Below, in pieces: positions 15,783 to 24,115 of a stretch of 64,000 nt of DNA. The DNA is from Pseudomonadota bacterium (lineage in GTDB: Bacteria > Myxococcota > Myxococcia > Myxococcales > Myxococcaceae), in NCBI GenBank assembly GCA_023426545.1, contig JAFAAN010000034.1:8786-72785 (forward strand), read 5' to 3'. Both the position numbers and the translations under genes were made by a program. Below the pieces are notes generated by a model. The model was given only the letters and a program-made list of their open reading frames with translations, was not told the origin of the DNA and did no database searches. Numbering within the stretch: position 1 is the stretch's first letter; every line of letters starts with the position of its first letter.

Positions 15783-15811
15783 TTGACGCTGGGGGGGCTG
15801 CCCTCTATGTT
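15783..15811 (+). promoter_or_regulatory. Housekeeping-type promoter upstream of yceD
   Basis: TTGACG (15783-15788), a 17-base spacer and TATGTT (15806-15811) form a good sigma70-type promoter; five of six and four of six positions match consensus. The predicted start is near 15818, giving a short 25-base leader before the ATG at 15843. Confidence 0.6.
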
Positions 15812-15842
15812 GCGCGCCCCTTTTTGCCTGGAAGTAGCGTAA

Positions 15843-16442
15843 ATGCTCGTAAAGGTTGAACAAATCAAGGAGACGGGGCTGAAGCTGGACGAGCCCATCG
15901 GTCTCGAGCTGCTCGGTGACGCGCTGGGTGGCGCTGCCTCCGGCGTGGACACGGGTTTTCGGGCCACGGCCCCGTCGACGCTGAAGGCGTCGTTGCGCAA
16001 GGTGAGCGGCGGCGTGCTGCTGGAAGGGCAGTTCACGGTGGACGTGACGAGCCCCTGCAAGCGCTGCCTCGCCGACGTGTCGATGGCCGTCCCGGTGTCC
16101 TTCACGCTCAACCTGGTGCCGGAGTCCCTGGCGCGGGGGGACGACTTCGTGGACGACGAGAGGTCCATGGAGAAGAAGGAGCGCAGCCAGGGCGAGTCCG
16201 GCGGCTCCTTCGAGCTGGAGGACGCGGATCAGGAACTCTTCGACGGGAAGACCATCGACCTGACCCCCATCGTCCGGGAGCAGCTGCTGCTGGCCCTGCC
16301 GATGAACGCGGTGTGCCGCGAGGACTGCAAGGGGCTGTGCTCGCAGTGCGGCGCCAACCGCAACGAGGTCGCCTGCGCCTGCGACACCCGGCCCGTGGAC
16401 CCGCGGCTGGCGCCCCTGAAGAACATCAAGCTCAACAACTGA
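15843..16442 (+). CDS. yceD: YceD / DUF177 family protein
   Basis: 199 residues of the DUF177 family, whose members are linked to 23S rRNA/ribosome accumulation and lie next to rpmF in most bacteria. The zinc-binding-like cysteines are visible in CKRCL (middle) and CREDCKGLCSQCGANRN (C-terminal). An acidic insert (about 95-130) separates the two halves. In this window the usual partner rpmF is present but inverted, so yceD stands alone with its own promoter and a strong terminator behind it. Confidence 0.85.
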   Translation: MLVKVEQIKETGLKLDEPIGLELLGDALGGAASGVDTGFRATAPSTLKASLRKVSGGVLLEGQFTVDVTSPCKRCLADVSMAVPVSFTLNLVPESLARGDDFVDDERSMEKKERSQGESGGSFELEDADQELFDGKTIDLTPIVREQLLLALPMNAVCREDCKGLCSQCGANRNEVACACDTRPVDPRLAPLKNIKLNN

Positions 16443-16456
16443 GGCTGGGCGGCGGC

Positions 16457-16480
16457 GCCACTTCCCGGAAGGGAGGTGGC
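16457..16480. terminator. Hairpin with GGAA tetraloop after yceD
   Basis: GCCACTTCCC-ggaa-GGGAGGTGGC forms a 10-base-pair stem (one G-U pair) closed by a GNRA-type loop, 14 bases after the yceD stop. It has no T-run, as expected in a very GC-rich genome. Confidence 0.55.
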
Positions 16481-16485
16481 CCGGA

Positions 16486-16530
16486 ACGACGAGGGCCGCG
16501 TCCTCCTGGAGTGGAGGCGCGGCCCGTCGT
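16486..16530. terminator. Long hairpin between convergent yceD and rpmF
   Basis: ACGACG-ag-GGCCGCG (16486-16500) pairs with CGCGGCCCGTCGT (16518-16530) around a loop in which CCTCC/GGAGG can also pair. It lies between two convergent genes and probably ends both transcripts. Confidence 0.6.
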
Positions 16531-16572
16531 GCTTCAAGGCGTCCGGCGATGGACGCTGTCTTCAGCTGTGGG

Positions 16573-16761
16573 TCAGGCCTCGACCTGCGCCACCACCTCA
16601 CGGCCCTTGTACTGGCCGCAGGACGTGCAGGCGCGGTGAGGCATCACCGGCTCCTTGCAGTTCGGGCACTTGGTCACCTGCACGGCGCTCCGCAGGTTGT
16701 TGTTGGCCGCACGGCGGCGGTCACGACGCATCTTGGAAGTACGCTTCTTGGGGACACCCAC
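16573..16761 (-). CDS. rpmF: 50S ribosomal protein L32
   Basis: 62 residues with the L32 hallmark N-terminus MGVPKKRTSKMRRDRRRA and a complete zinc ribbon (KCPNCKEP and CTSCGQYKG). It starts with GTG at 16761 preceded by GAGGTGA. L32 is normally encoded between yceD and plsX on the same strand. Here it is in the same place but on the opposite strand, facing yceD. Confidence 0.95.
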   Translation of the reverse strand: MGVPKKRTSKMRRDRRRAANNNLRSAVQVTKCPNCKEPVMPHRACTSCGQYKGREVVAQVEA

Positions 16762-17198
16762 GGCTCACCTCTATCTTCGACCCCGACCCGGAGCGTTCGC
16801 GCCGGTCCGGACCGGTTGAGTCCAAATGTCTTCGCGCTGTGCCGGGGTCCCCGGCTCCCTGCGCAACACTCTCTGCCCGACACCGGCTGGGGGCGGTCGC
16901 ACGAAGGCTCCCGTACTCCATGTCCGGCTTCGGAAGGCGGCGGACCCTAGCGGCTCGGCGCCCCCGAGTCAATGTGACAACGAGCGGGTGCCCGTTATCT
17001 CCGGGGTATCGTCTATCCCGGACGGTGCCCGGTGACAACGCCCGTCTCCTGGGCGCCATTCAGGGGAGGGGACTCGCGGGGCGCCCGAAGCCAGTCGTTG
17101 CCCGCCTGGAGGGTTCCTGGTGTGCTGCGCGCCGCCCGCTCCGGCGGGGATGCGACCGACATCCGCCCGGAGGGCTGGCGGGCAAGGAGAGGGTGGGG
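16762..17198. other. 437-base divergent intergenic region between rpmF and plsX
   Basis: No convincing gene. It must hold the promoters of rpmF (minus) and plsX (plus). A perfect 14-base palindrome, CCGGTCCGGACCGG, lies at 16802-16815, about 40 bases upstream of rpmF. Towards plsX there are stretches such as TGTGACAA (16974) and TTATCT (17005), but no clear -35/-10 pair. Open frames crossing the region show no homology that I recognise. Confidence 0.5.
16802..16815. repeat. Perfect palindrome upstream of rpmF
   Basis: CCGGTCCGGACCGG is self-complementary over all 14 bases and sits 41-54 bases before the rpmF start, where an operator would lie. In GC-rich DNA such palindromes also arise by chance. 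Confidence 0.3.
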
Positions 17199-18260
17199 AT
17201 GAGGCTGGTGCTGGATGCCATGGGCGGCGATCACGCGCCCGCCGCGCCGGTAGAGGGCGCGGTGCTCTTCGCGCGCGCCCACGCCGGCCATCAGGTGCTC
17301 TTGGTGGGAGACGAGGCGAAGGTGGCGCCGCTGCTGGGCAAGGCGCGGCCTCCCGCCAACCTCCAGTTTCAGCACGCCTCCGAGGTCGTGGAGATGGACG
17401 AGCACGCCTCCGCCGCCTTCCGCCGCAAGCGCGACTCCTCCCTCCGGGTGGGCTTCGAGCTGGTGCGCGACGGGAAGGCGGACGCGCTGGTGTCGGCGGG
17501 CAACTCCGGGGCCGTCATGGCCGGGGGCCTGCTGACGCTGGGGCGCCTGCCCGGGGTGGAGCGCCCGGCCATCGCCGCGCTCTTCCCCGCCCTCAAGGGG
17601 GGCGGCCGCTGCCTGCTGCTGGACGCGGGGGCCAACGTGGACTGCCGCCCCGTACACCTGGCCCAGTTCGCCGTCATGGGGGACGCCTACGTGCGCGCCC
17701 GGCTGGGCGTGGCGCGGCCCCGGGTGGCCGTGCTGTCCAATGGTGAGGAGTCCTCCAAGGGGACCCCCCTCACCCGGGAGGCCAGCGAGCTGCTGCGCCG
17801 CTCGGACCTGGACTTCGTCGGCTATGTGGAGGGCAAGGACCTCTTCTCCGGCGACGTGCACGTGGTGGTGACGGACGGCTTCACGGGAAATGTCGTCCTG
17901 AAGACATCCGAGGGCGTGGGCATGGGCGTCATCGGTCTGCTGCGTCAGGCCATCGAGCGGCGCGGGGGGCTGGCGGAGAAGGTGGGGGCCATGCTCCTCC
18001 AGCCGGCCCTGGCCGGCCTGCGCCGGGTGGTGGACTACGCTGAGTATGGCGGGGCGCCGCTGCTGGGCATCCAGGGGGTGGGCGTCGTCGCCCACGGGCG
18101 CTCCTCGCCCCGGGCCCTGTGCAACGCGCTGGGGGCCGCGCTGGCCATGGCCGAGGGGGGCGTCCAGGTGGAGATGACGCGCTGCATTGCGCGGGCGCGG
18201 ACCTGGCTGCCGGTATTGGCGAAGGGAAAAAGAGCGACAGAGGCGGGCATTTCCGATTAG
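17199..18260 (+). CDS. plsX: Phosphate acyltransferase PlsX
   Basis: Makes acyl-phosphate from acyl-ACP, the first step of membrane phospholipid synthesis through PlsY. 353 residues, a normal length. The N-terminal signature LVLDAMGGDHAP, the SAGNSGAVMAG loop and the C-terminal FTGNVVLKTSEG and GGAPLLGIQG motifs are present. ATG 17199 follows AAGGAGAG; the frame is open further upstream but without homology. It heads the fatty-acid gene row, yet fabH, usually next, is missing. Confidence 0.95.
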   Translation: MRLVLDAMGGDHAPAAPVEGAVLFARAHAGHQVLLVGDEAKVAPLLGKARPPANLQFQHASEVVEMDEHASAAFRRKRDSSLRVGFELVRDGKADALVSAGNSGAVMAGGLLTLGRLPGVERPAIAALFPALKGGGRCLLLDAGANVDCRPVHLAQFAVMGDAYVRARLGVARPRVAVLSNGEESSKGTPLTREASELLRRSDLDFVGYVEGKDLFSGDVHVVVTDGFTGNVVLKTSEGVGMGVIGLLRQAIERRGGLAEKVGAMLLQPALAGLRRVVDYAEYGGAPLLGIQGVGVVAHGRSSPRALCNALGAALAMAEGGVQVEMTRCIARARTWLPVLAKGKRATEAGISD

Positions 18261-18446
18261 AGCCAGCGCCCGAAGCGTGCAGGCCGACCCTGGGTCGCGG
18301 CAGGGCTCCGCGAGGAAATTGCTGGCTCAAGCTGCCCAGGTGCGGCAACAGGGCGTCCATCTCGCGGCCCGAGGCCGCTGACAGCGGGTCCACTGCGCCA
18401 GGAGGCCGGGCGCGGGGACCTCGAAATTCGAGGAGGCAGAGTCCGC
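18261..18446 (+). promoter_or_regulatory. 186-base plsX-fabD intergenic region with inverted repeats
   Basis: GAGCCAGC at 18260-18267 is complementary to GCTGGCTC at 18321-18328. Just before fabD, CCTCGAA-a-TTCGAGG (18419-18433) is a 15-base palindrome whose right arm overlaps the fabD ribosome site GAGGAGG. These could be an operator or an mRNA switch for fatty-acid genes; no known regulator site was recognised. fabH is usually found in this place. Confidence 0.4.
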
Positions 18447-19388
18447 ATGTCGAAGGTCGCGTTCGTGTTCCCCGGGCAGGGCAGCCAGGCCGTGGGGATG
18501 GGCAAGGACCTGTATGAGAAGTTCCCCGAGGCCCGGGCCGTGTTCGACGCGGTCGACGACGCCCTGGGCGAGAAGCTCTCCACCCTCTGCTTCGAGGGGC
18601 CGGACGAGGCGCTGAAGCTCACGGCCAACACCCAGCCGGCCATCCTCACGGTGTCGCTGGCGGCGCACGCGGTGTTCTCGAAGCGCGGGCCGGCGCCGGC
18701 CTTCGTGGCGGGGCACTCGCTGGGAGAGTACTCGGCGCTGGTGGCGGCGGGCGCCATGGGCCTGGGCGACGCGGCCCGGGCCGTGCGCGCGCGCGGCACC
18801 TTCATGCAGGAGGCCGTGCCCGCGGGCGTGGGCGCCATGGCCGCGGTGCTGGGCCTCGTCCCGGAGAAGGTGAAGGCGGCCTGCGACGCGGCGGCCGAGG
18901 GCCAGGTGGTGGCACCTGCGAACTACAACTCGCCGGAGCAGACGGTCATCGCCGGTGACGCGGCGGCCGTGGAGCGCGCCGGGGCGCTGTGCAAGGAGGC
19001 GGGGGCCAAGCGCGTGATGCCGCTGCCGGTGTCCGCGCCCTTCCACTGCGCGCTGATGGCGCCGGTGCAGCCGCGGCTGGCGGAGGTGCTGGGCCGCATC
19101 CAGGTGTCCGCGCCCTCCGTGCCGGTGGTGAGCAACGTGGAGGCCCGCCCCAACGCGGACGCCTCGCGGGTGGTGCCGCTGCTGCTGGAGCAGGTCAGCT
19201 CGCCGGTGCGTTGGATCGAGTGCGTGGAGGCGCTGAAGGCCGAGGGCGTCACCCGCATCGTCGAGCTGGGGCCGGGCAAGGTGCTGGTGGGCCTGGTCAA
19301 GCGCATCACCAAGGACATCGAGCTGTTCAACGTCGAGGACTCCGCGAGCCTGGACAAGACGCTCGCGGCACTGGGGGTGGCACCGTGA
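18447..19388 (+). CDS. fabD: Malonyl-CoA:ACP transacylase FabD
   Basis: Loads malonyl groups onto ACP for fatty-acid elongation. 313 residues with the N-terminal FPGQGSQAVGMG loop (residues 8-19) and catalytic S91 in GHSLGEYSAL; the catalytic histidine is in PVSAPFHCALM. The stop overlaps the fabG start (GTGA). The ATG is preceded by GAGGAGG at a distance of 10 bases. Confidence 0.96.
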   Translation: MSKVAFVFPGQGSQAVGMGKDLYEKFPEARAVFDAVDDALGEKLSTLCFEGPDEALKLTANTQPAILTVSLAAHAVFSKRGPAPAFVAGHSLGEYSALVAAGAMGLGDAARAVRARGTFMQEAVPAGVGAMAAVLGLVPEKVKAACDAAAEGQVVAPANYNSPEQTVIAGDAAAVERAGALCKEAGAKRVMPLPVSAPFHCALMAPVQPRLAEVLGRIQVSAPSVPVVSNVEARPNADASRVVPLLLEQVSSPVRWIECVEALKAEGVTRIVELGPGKVLVGLVKRITKDIELFNVEDSASLDKTLAALGVAP

Positions 19389-20134
19389 GCGGCTTCAAGG
19401 ACAAGGTGGTGCTGGTGACGGGTGGCTCGCGCGGCATTGGCCGGGCGTGCGCGATGGCCTTCGCCCAGGCGGGGGCCTCCACCGTGGTCATCAGCTATGC
19501 GGGCAACGAGGCCGCGGCGCAGGAGACGGTGAAGCTGCTCGAGGCCGCGGGCGCGAAGGCGGAGGCCCTCCGCTTCGACGTCGCCGACAGCGCCGCGTGC
19601 GCCAGCGCCGTGGACGGCATCGTCAAGGCGCATGGCCGGCTGGACGTGCTCGTCAACAACGCGGGCATCGCGGTGGACGGCCTGGTGATGCGGGTGAAGG
19701 ACGAGGACTGGGACCGCCAGCTCGACACCAACCTCAGGGGCGCCTTCGCGCTCATCCGCGCCGCCAGCCGGCCCATGATGAAGCAGCGGGGCGGCGCCAT
19801 CATCAACATCACCTCCGTGGTGGGGGAGATGGGCAACGGCGGTCAGGCAGCCTACGCGGCGTCCAAGGCGGGGCTCATCGGCATGACCAAGTCCGTGGCG
19901 CGCGAGCTCTCCAGCCGGAACATCCGCGTGAATGCCGTGTCTCCGGGATTCATCGGAACCGACATGACCCAGCACCTCAATGACGAGCTGCGCCAGAAGA
20001 TGCTGGAAGGCATCCCCCTGGGGCGGCTGGGGAACCCGGAGGAGGTCGCCGGCGCGGTCGTCTTCCTGGCGGGGGACGCCGCGTCCTACATCACCGGTGA
20101 GGTCCTGAAGGTCAATGGCGGCATGTACATGTAA
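19385..20134 (+). CDS. fabG: 3-oxoacyl-ACP reductase FabG
   Basis: NADPH-dependent ketoreductase of the elongation cycle, a short-chain dehydrogenase of 249 residues. The cofactor motif is TGGSRGIG near residue 15 and the NNAG motif follows near 90. The catalytic triad is S144, Y157 and K161 (YAASKAG). The C-terminal ITGEVLKVNGGMYM is typical of FabG. GTG start, overlapping the fabD stop. Confidence 0.95.
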   Translation: MSGFKDKVVLVTGGSRGIGRACAMAFAQAGASTVVISYAGNEAAAQETVKLLEAAGAKAEALRFDVADSAACASAVDGIVKAHGRLDVLVNNAGIAVDGLVMRVKDEDWDRQLDTNLRGAFALIRAASRPMMKQRGGAIINITSVVGEMGNGGQAAYAASKAGLIGMTKSVARELSSRNIRVNAVSPGFIGTDMTQHLNDELRQKMLEGIPLGRLGNPEEVAGAVVFLAGDAASYITGEVLKVNGGMYM

Positions 20135-20141
20135 CCCACGG

Positions 20142-20170
20142 TTGGATTGCCGCCGGGCGTGGGATATACC
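20142..20170 (+). promoter_or_regulatory. Possible internal promoter for acpP
   Basis: TTGGAT (20142-20147), 17 bases, TATACC (20165-20170) in the 104-base gap before acpP. The spacing is ideal but the -35 is weak. acpP is normally needed in great excess over its neighbours, so an extra promoter would make sense. Confidence 0.4.
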
Positions 20171-20238
20171 GCGCCCGCTTTCGACATGGTCCGGGAAGCC
20201 TGCCGGACCTCATCTGGTTCCTGGAGGGTTCTACACTT

Positions 20239-20481
20239 ATGTCGACGTCAACCATTGAGGCCAAGGTCAAGTCCATCATCGCCGACCAGCTGGGGGTCGG
20301 AGAGGATGAGATCAAGCCTGAGTCTTCCTTCATCGAGGACCTGGGGGCGGACAGCCTCGACATCGTGGAACTCGTGATGGCGATGGAGGAGGAGTTCGAG
20401 GTCGAAATCCCCGACGAAGAGGCGGAGAACATCAAGTCCGTCAACGACGCCATCAACTACATCAACACCCACAAGAAGTAG
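20239..20481 (+). CDS. acpP: Acyl carrier protein
   Basis: 80 residues, acidic. Carries growing acyl chains on a phosphopantetheine arm attached to S39 in the DSL motif (DLGADSLDIVELVMAME). It lies between fabG and fabF as in most bacteria. A GGAGG (20222-20226) lies 12 bases before ATG 20239. A GC hairpin after the gene may protect or shorten its mRNA. Confidence 0.96.
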   Translation: MSTSTIEAKVKSIIADQLGVGEDEIKPESSFIEDLGADSLDIVELVMAMEEEFEVEIPDEEAENIKSVNDAINYINTHKK

Positions 20482-20508
20482 GCAGCACCACTTGGCGTGC
20501 CGGGGTTC

Positions 20509-20540
20509 GGGGATGGCGCCGCGTGAGACGCGGCGTCCCC
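20509..20540 (+). terminator. Hairpin between acpP and fabF
   Basis: GGGGA-tgg-CGCCGCG pairs with CGCGGCG-TCCCC around the loop TGAGA (12 base pairs with a three-base bulge). It may act as a partial terminator or a 3' stabiliser, letting acpP mRNA exceed fabF mRNA. Confidence 0.5.
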
Positions 20541-20568
20541 GGTGCCCCTGGTGCCAGCGGAGAGGACC

Positions 20569-21822
20569 GTGTCACACCGTCGAGTCGTCGTCACCGGAAC
20601 CGGGCTCATTTCGGCTCTGGGCACCGGAACCGAGAAGAACTGGCAGGCGATGATCGCCGGCAAGTCGGGTATTGCCCAGGTCACGCGCTTTGACGTTGGC
20701 AAAATTGACACGCGCATCGCGGGCGAGGTGAAGGACTTCCAGCCCGAGGCGTTCATCGACAAGCGCGAAGTGCGCCGGATGGACCTGTATGCGCAGTACG
20801 CGCTCGCCGCCGCGCACATGGCCATGACGGAGTCGGGGCTGCCCGTCGGCTCGGACAAGCCGCATGGCTACAACCCGGAGAAGGTCGGCGTCATCGTCGG
20901 CTCCGGCATTGGCGGCATCTCCTCTCTGGAAGAGCAGCACCGCAAGGGGCTCGAGAAGGGGTTCGACCGGCTGTCGCCCTTCTTCATCATCCAGATGATC
21001 ATCAACATGGCGCCCGGCCTCATCTCCATGCGGTACAACTGCAAGGGGCCGAACTGGGCGCCGGTGTCGGCTTGCGCGACCAGTGCCCACGCCATTGGCG
21101 AGGCCTGGAAGTCCATCAAGCTGGGCGAGACGGACGCGGTCATCGCGGGTGGGGCCGAGGCGGCCATCACGCCGCTGGGGCTGGGTGGCTTCTCGGTGAT
21201 GAAGGCGCTGTCCACGCGCAACGACGACCCGGCCGCGGCCAGCCGCCCCTTCGACAAGGATCGCGATGGCTTCGTGATGGGCGAGGGCGCGGGCATGCTG
21301 GTGCTGGAGGAGATGGAGGCCGCGAAGAAGCGCGGCGCCAACATCCTCGCGGAGGTGGTGGGGTACGGCGCCAACTCGGACGCGTACCACGTCACCCAGC
21401 CGGCGCCGGAGGGCGAGGGCGCGGCGCGCTGCATGCGCCTGGCGCTCCAGTCCGCGGGTCTGAACCCGGAGGACGTGGGCTACGTCAACGCGCACGGCAC
21501 CTCGACGCCGTTCAACGACGCCAACGAGACCAAGGCCCTCAAGGCGGTGTTCGGCGACCACGCCCGCAAGCTGGCGGTGTCGTCCACCAAGTCCATGACG
21601 GGCCACATGCTCGGCGCGGCGGGCGGGTTTGAGGGCGTGGTCAGCACGCTGGCGCTGGCGCGCAACATCCTGCCGCCCACCATCAACCAGACGACGCCCG
21701 ACCCGGACTGCGACCTGGACTACGTGCCCAACCAGGCGCGTGAGGCCCGGGTGGACGCGGTGATGAGCAACTCGTTCGGCTTCGGCGGCACCAACGCGGT
21801 GCTGCTGTTCAAGCGCTTCTAG
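20569..21822 (+). CDS. fabF: 3-oxoacyl-ACP synthase II FabF
   Basis: Condensing enzyme of fatty-acid elongation. The thiolase-fold triad is visible: Cys in VSACATSAHAIG, His in NAHGTSTPFNDANE and His in KSMTGHMLGAAGG; the C-terminal SNSFGFGGTNAVLLF is conserved. I chose GTG 20569 (VSHRRVVVTG), which has GGAGAGG just upstream, giving 417 residues. An earlier GTG at 20542 would add nine residues without homology. Confidence 0.95.
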   Translation: MSHRRVVVTGTGLISALGTGTEKNWQAMIAGKSGIAQVTRFDVGKIDTRIAGEVKDFQPEAFIDKREVRRMDLYAQYALAAAHMAMTESGLPVGSDKPHGYNPEKVGVIVGSGIGGISSLEEQHRKGLEKGFDRLSPFFIIQMIINMAPGLISMRYNCKGPNWAPVSACATSAHAIGEAWKSIKLGETDAVIAGGAEAAITPLGLGGFSVMKALSTRNDDPAAASRPFDKDRDGFVMGEGAGMLVLEEMEAAKKRGANILAEVVGYGANSDAYHVTQPAPEGEGAARCMRLALQSAGLNPEDVGYVNAHGTSTPFNDANETKALKAVFGDHARKLAVSSTKSMTGHMLGAAGGFEGVVSTLALARNILPPTINQTTPDPDCDLDYVPNQAREARVDAVMSNSFGFGGTNAVLLFKRF

Positions 21823-21842
21823 TCGCCCCAGGAGAGCTCCGC

Positions 21843-22286
21843 GTGAAAGTCATCCTCGCTTCCGACCACGCGGGCCTGGAGCTCCGGCAGGAGCTGGTGG
21901 CGGCGCTCGCCGCGCGCGGCGTGGCCCATGAGGATGTGGGCCCCGCCACGCAGGACTCGGTGGACTACCCGGACTTCGCGGCCCGGGTGTCCCGCGCGGT
22001 GGCCTCCGGTGAGGCCACCCTGGGCGTGCTGGTGTGCGGCACCGGCATCGGGATGAGCATCGTGGCCAACAAGCACCGGGGCATCCGCGCGGCCCTGTGC
22101 ACCACCGAGTTCGAGGCCCGCATGGCCCGGGCTCACAACGACGCCAACGTGCTGTGCCTGGGCCAGCGCGTGGTGGGGGCCGGCGTGGGCCGCGCCATCC
22201 TGGAGGCGTTCCTCAGCACTGCTTTCGAGGGCGGCCGCCACGAGCGGCGCGTCCAGATGATCCGCGAGGCCGAGTCCCAGGGCTGA
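21843..22286 (+). CDS. rpiB: Ribose-5-phosphate isomerase B
   Basis: Interconverts ribose-5-phosphate and ribulose-5-phosphate in the pentose phosphate pathway. 147 residues with the N-terminal ASDHAGLELR, the catalytic cysteine in VCGTGIGMSIVANK and the ARAHNDANVLCLG histidine motif. GTG start 21843 follows AGGAGAG. It sits between fabF and glyA; the rpiB-glyA-nrdR-rib order is common. Confidence 0.94.
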   Translation: MKVILASDHAGLELRQELVAALAARGVAHEDVGPATQDSVDYPDFAARVSRAVASGEATLGVLVCGTGIGMSIVANKHRGIRAALCTTEFEARMARAHNDANVLCLGQRVVGAGVGRAILEAFLSTAFEGGRHERRVQMIREAESQG

Positions 22287-22322
22287 CGGCCCCGCCGTAC
22301 CCGCTGTTCGAGGGAGTCCGCC

Positions 22323-23579
22323 ATGGAGAACGTCCGTACGCTGGCTGAAGTGGACCCGGAGATCGCCCGTGTCCTCCGCGAGGAGACCCAGCGCCAGGAA
22401 GAGGGCCTGGAGCTCATCGCCTCCGAGAACTTCGTCTCCCCGGCGGTGATGGAAGCGGTGGGCTCGGTGCTCACCAACAAGTACGCGGAGGGCTACCCCG
22501 GCAGGCGCTACTACGGCGGCTGCGAGGTGGTGGACGTCGCGGAGAACCTGGCGATTTCGCGCGCCAGGGACTTGTTCGGCGCCGAGGCCGTCAACGTGCA
22601 GGCGCACTCGGGCAGCCAGGCGAACATGGGCGCCTTCATGGCGCTGATGAAGCCGGGCGACACCATGCTGTCGCTGGACCTCAACTCCGGCGGCCACCTC
22701 ACGCACGGGGCCACGTTCAACTTCTCCGGCAAGCTCTACAAGGTCGTCCACTACGGCCTGACGCGCGACACGGAGACCATCGACTTCGCGCAGGTGGAGT
22801 CGCTGGCCAAGGAGCACAAGCCGAAGGTCATCGTCGTGGGCGCCAGCGCGTACCCGCGCACGCTGGACTTCGCGAAGTTCCGCGAGATTGCCGACGCCGT
22901 GGGCGCGGCCATGCTCGTGGACATGGCGCACATCGCCGGCCTGGTGGCCGCGGGCGTGCACCCCTCGCCGGTGCCGGTGGCGGACATCGTCACCAGCACC
23001 ACGCACAAGACGCTGCGCGGCCCGCGTGGCGGCCTGGTGCTCAGCCGCGAGCCCTACGCCAAGGCCATCAACAGCCAGATCTTCCCCGGCATCCAGGGCG
23101 GCCCGCTGATGCACGTCATCGCCGGCAAGGCGGTGGCCTTCAAGGAGGCGCTGTCCCCCGAGTTCAAGGCCTACCAGCGGCAGATCGTCGCCAACGCCAA
23201 GGCCCTGGCGGAGGCGCTCCAGCGCGCGGGCCTGCGGCTGACCTCGGGCGGCACGGACAACCACCTGATGCTGGTGGACCTGCGCCCCAAGCAGCTCACG
23301 GGGAAGGTGGCGGAGGGGGTGCTCGACAAGGCCGGCATCACCGTGAACAAGAACATGATTCCGTTCGACCCGGAGAAGCCGATGACCACGTCCGGCATCC
23401 GGGTGGGCACGCCGGCCATCACCACGCGCGGCATGCGTGAGGCGGAGATGGTGGTGGTGGGGCGGCTCATCGGCGAGGCGCTGGACGCCGCGCAGGACGA
23501 CGCCGCGCTGGCGCGCATCCGCGGCCAGGTGAAGGAGCTTTCGCAAGGCTTCCCGCTCTACGCCTCGCGGTTGAAGTAG
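22323..23579 (+). CDS. glyA: Serine hydroxymethyltransferase
   Basis: PLP enzyme that converts serine and tetrahydrofolate to glycine and methylene-THF. 418 residues, full length. The PLP-binding lysine is in VTSTTHKTLRGPRGG, and the N-terminal LIASENFVSPAV and YAEGYPGRRYYGG substrate motifs are present. The gap to rpiB is 36 bases. Confidence 0.96.
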   Translation: MENVRTLAEVDPEIARVLREETQRQEEGLELIASENFVSPAVMEAVGSVLTNKYAEGYPGRRYYGGCEVVDVAENLAISRARDLFGAEAVNVQAHSGSQANMGAFMALMKPGDTMLSLDLNSGGHLTHGATFNFSGKLYKVVHYGLTRDTETIDFAQVESLAKEHKPKVIVVGASAYPRTLDFAKFREIADAVGAAMLVDMAHIAGLVAAGVHPSPVPVADIVTSTTHKTLRGPRGGLVLSREPYAKAINSQIFPGIQGGPLMHVIAGKAVAFKEALSPEFKAYQRQIVANAKALAEALQRAGLRLTSGGTDNHLMLVDLRPKQLTGKVAEGVLDKAGITVNKNMIPFDPEKPMTTSGIRVGTPAITTRGMREAEMVVVGRLIGEALDAAQDDAALARIRGQVKELSQGFPLYASRLK

Positions 23580-23599
23580 ACTGCGCGCCGTCCCCCTCC

Positions 23600-24106
23600 A
23601 TGCGCTGCCCCTTCTGTCAGGACGCCGAGAACAAGGTCATTGACTCCCGTGAGTCCCACGAGGGCTCCGTCATCCGCCGGCGCCGTGAGTGCCTGGCTTG
23701 CAAGCGCCGCTTCACGACGTACGAGCGGGTGGAGGAGCTCTACCCGCTCATCGTGAAGAAGGACGGGCGCCGCGAGGCCTTCGACCGGGAGAAGATCGTC
23801 AACGGATTGCAGAAGGCGTGCGAGAAGCGGCCCGTGTCCGCGGACCAGCTCGAGGAGGTGGTGGTCGCCATCGAGCGGCAGCTCCAGGGCATGGGCGAGA
23901 AGGAAGTGCCCTCGTCCGTCATCGGCGAGGAAATCATGCGCCGGCTGCGGCAGCTGGACGAGGTGGCCTACGTCCGCTTCGCGTCCGTCTACCGCAGCTT
24001 CCGCGACATCGCGGAGTTCATGGACGAGCTGAGGGCCCTTCGCGAGGCCGAGGCGCGTGAGCAGCGCGAGGCGGCCCCCGCGGCGCCGGTGGACAAGGGT
24101 GGTTAG
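23600..24106 (+). CDS. nrdR: Transcriptional regulator NrdR
   Basis: Represses ribonucleotide reductase genes according to ATP/dATP level. 168 residues: an N-terminal zinc ribbon with C3, C6, C31 and C34, then an ATP-cone (LIVKKDGRREAFDREKI). It stands between glyA and the riboflavin genes, its usual place. Only pyrimidine-rich DNA precedes the ATG; a TAGACT 17 bases before it may be a -10 element. Confidence 0.95.
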   Translation: MRCPFCQDAENKVIDSRESHEGSVIRRRRECLACKRRFTTYERVEELYPLIVKKDGRREAFDREKIVNGLQKACEKRPVSADQLEEVVVAIERQLQGMGEKEVPSSVIGEEIMRRLRQLDEVAYVRFASVYRSFRDIAEFMDELRALREAEAREQREAAPAAPVDKGG

Positions 24107-24115
24107 AGAAGGGAC

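Noticed and set aside
16476..17198. Long open frame upstream of plsX on the plus strand
   Set aside because: It runs over rpmF on the other strand and non-coding DNA; high GC keeps frames open. PlsX homology begins at 17199.
24107..24115. FMN riboswitch before ribD
   Set aside because: Only 9 bases separate nrdR and ribD.
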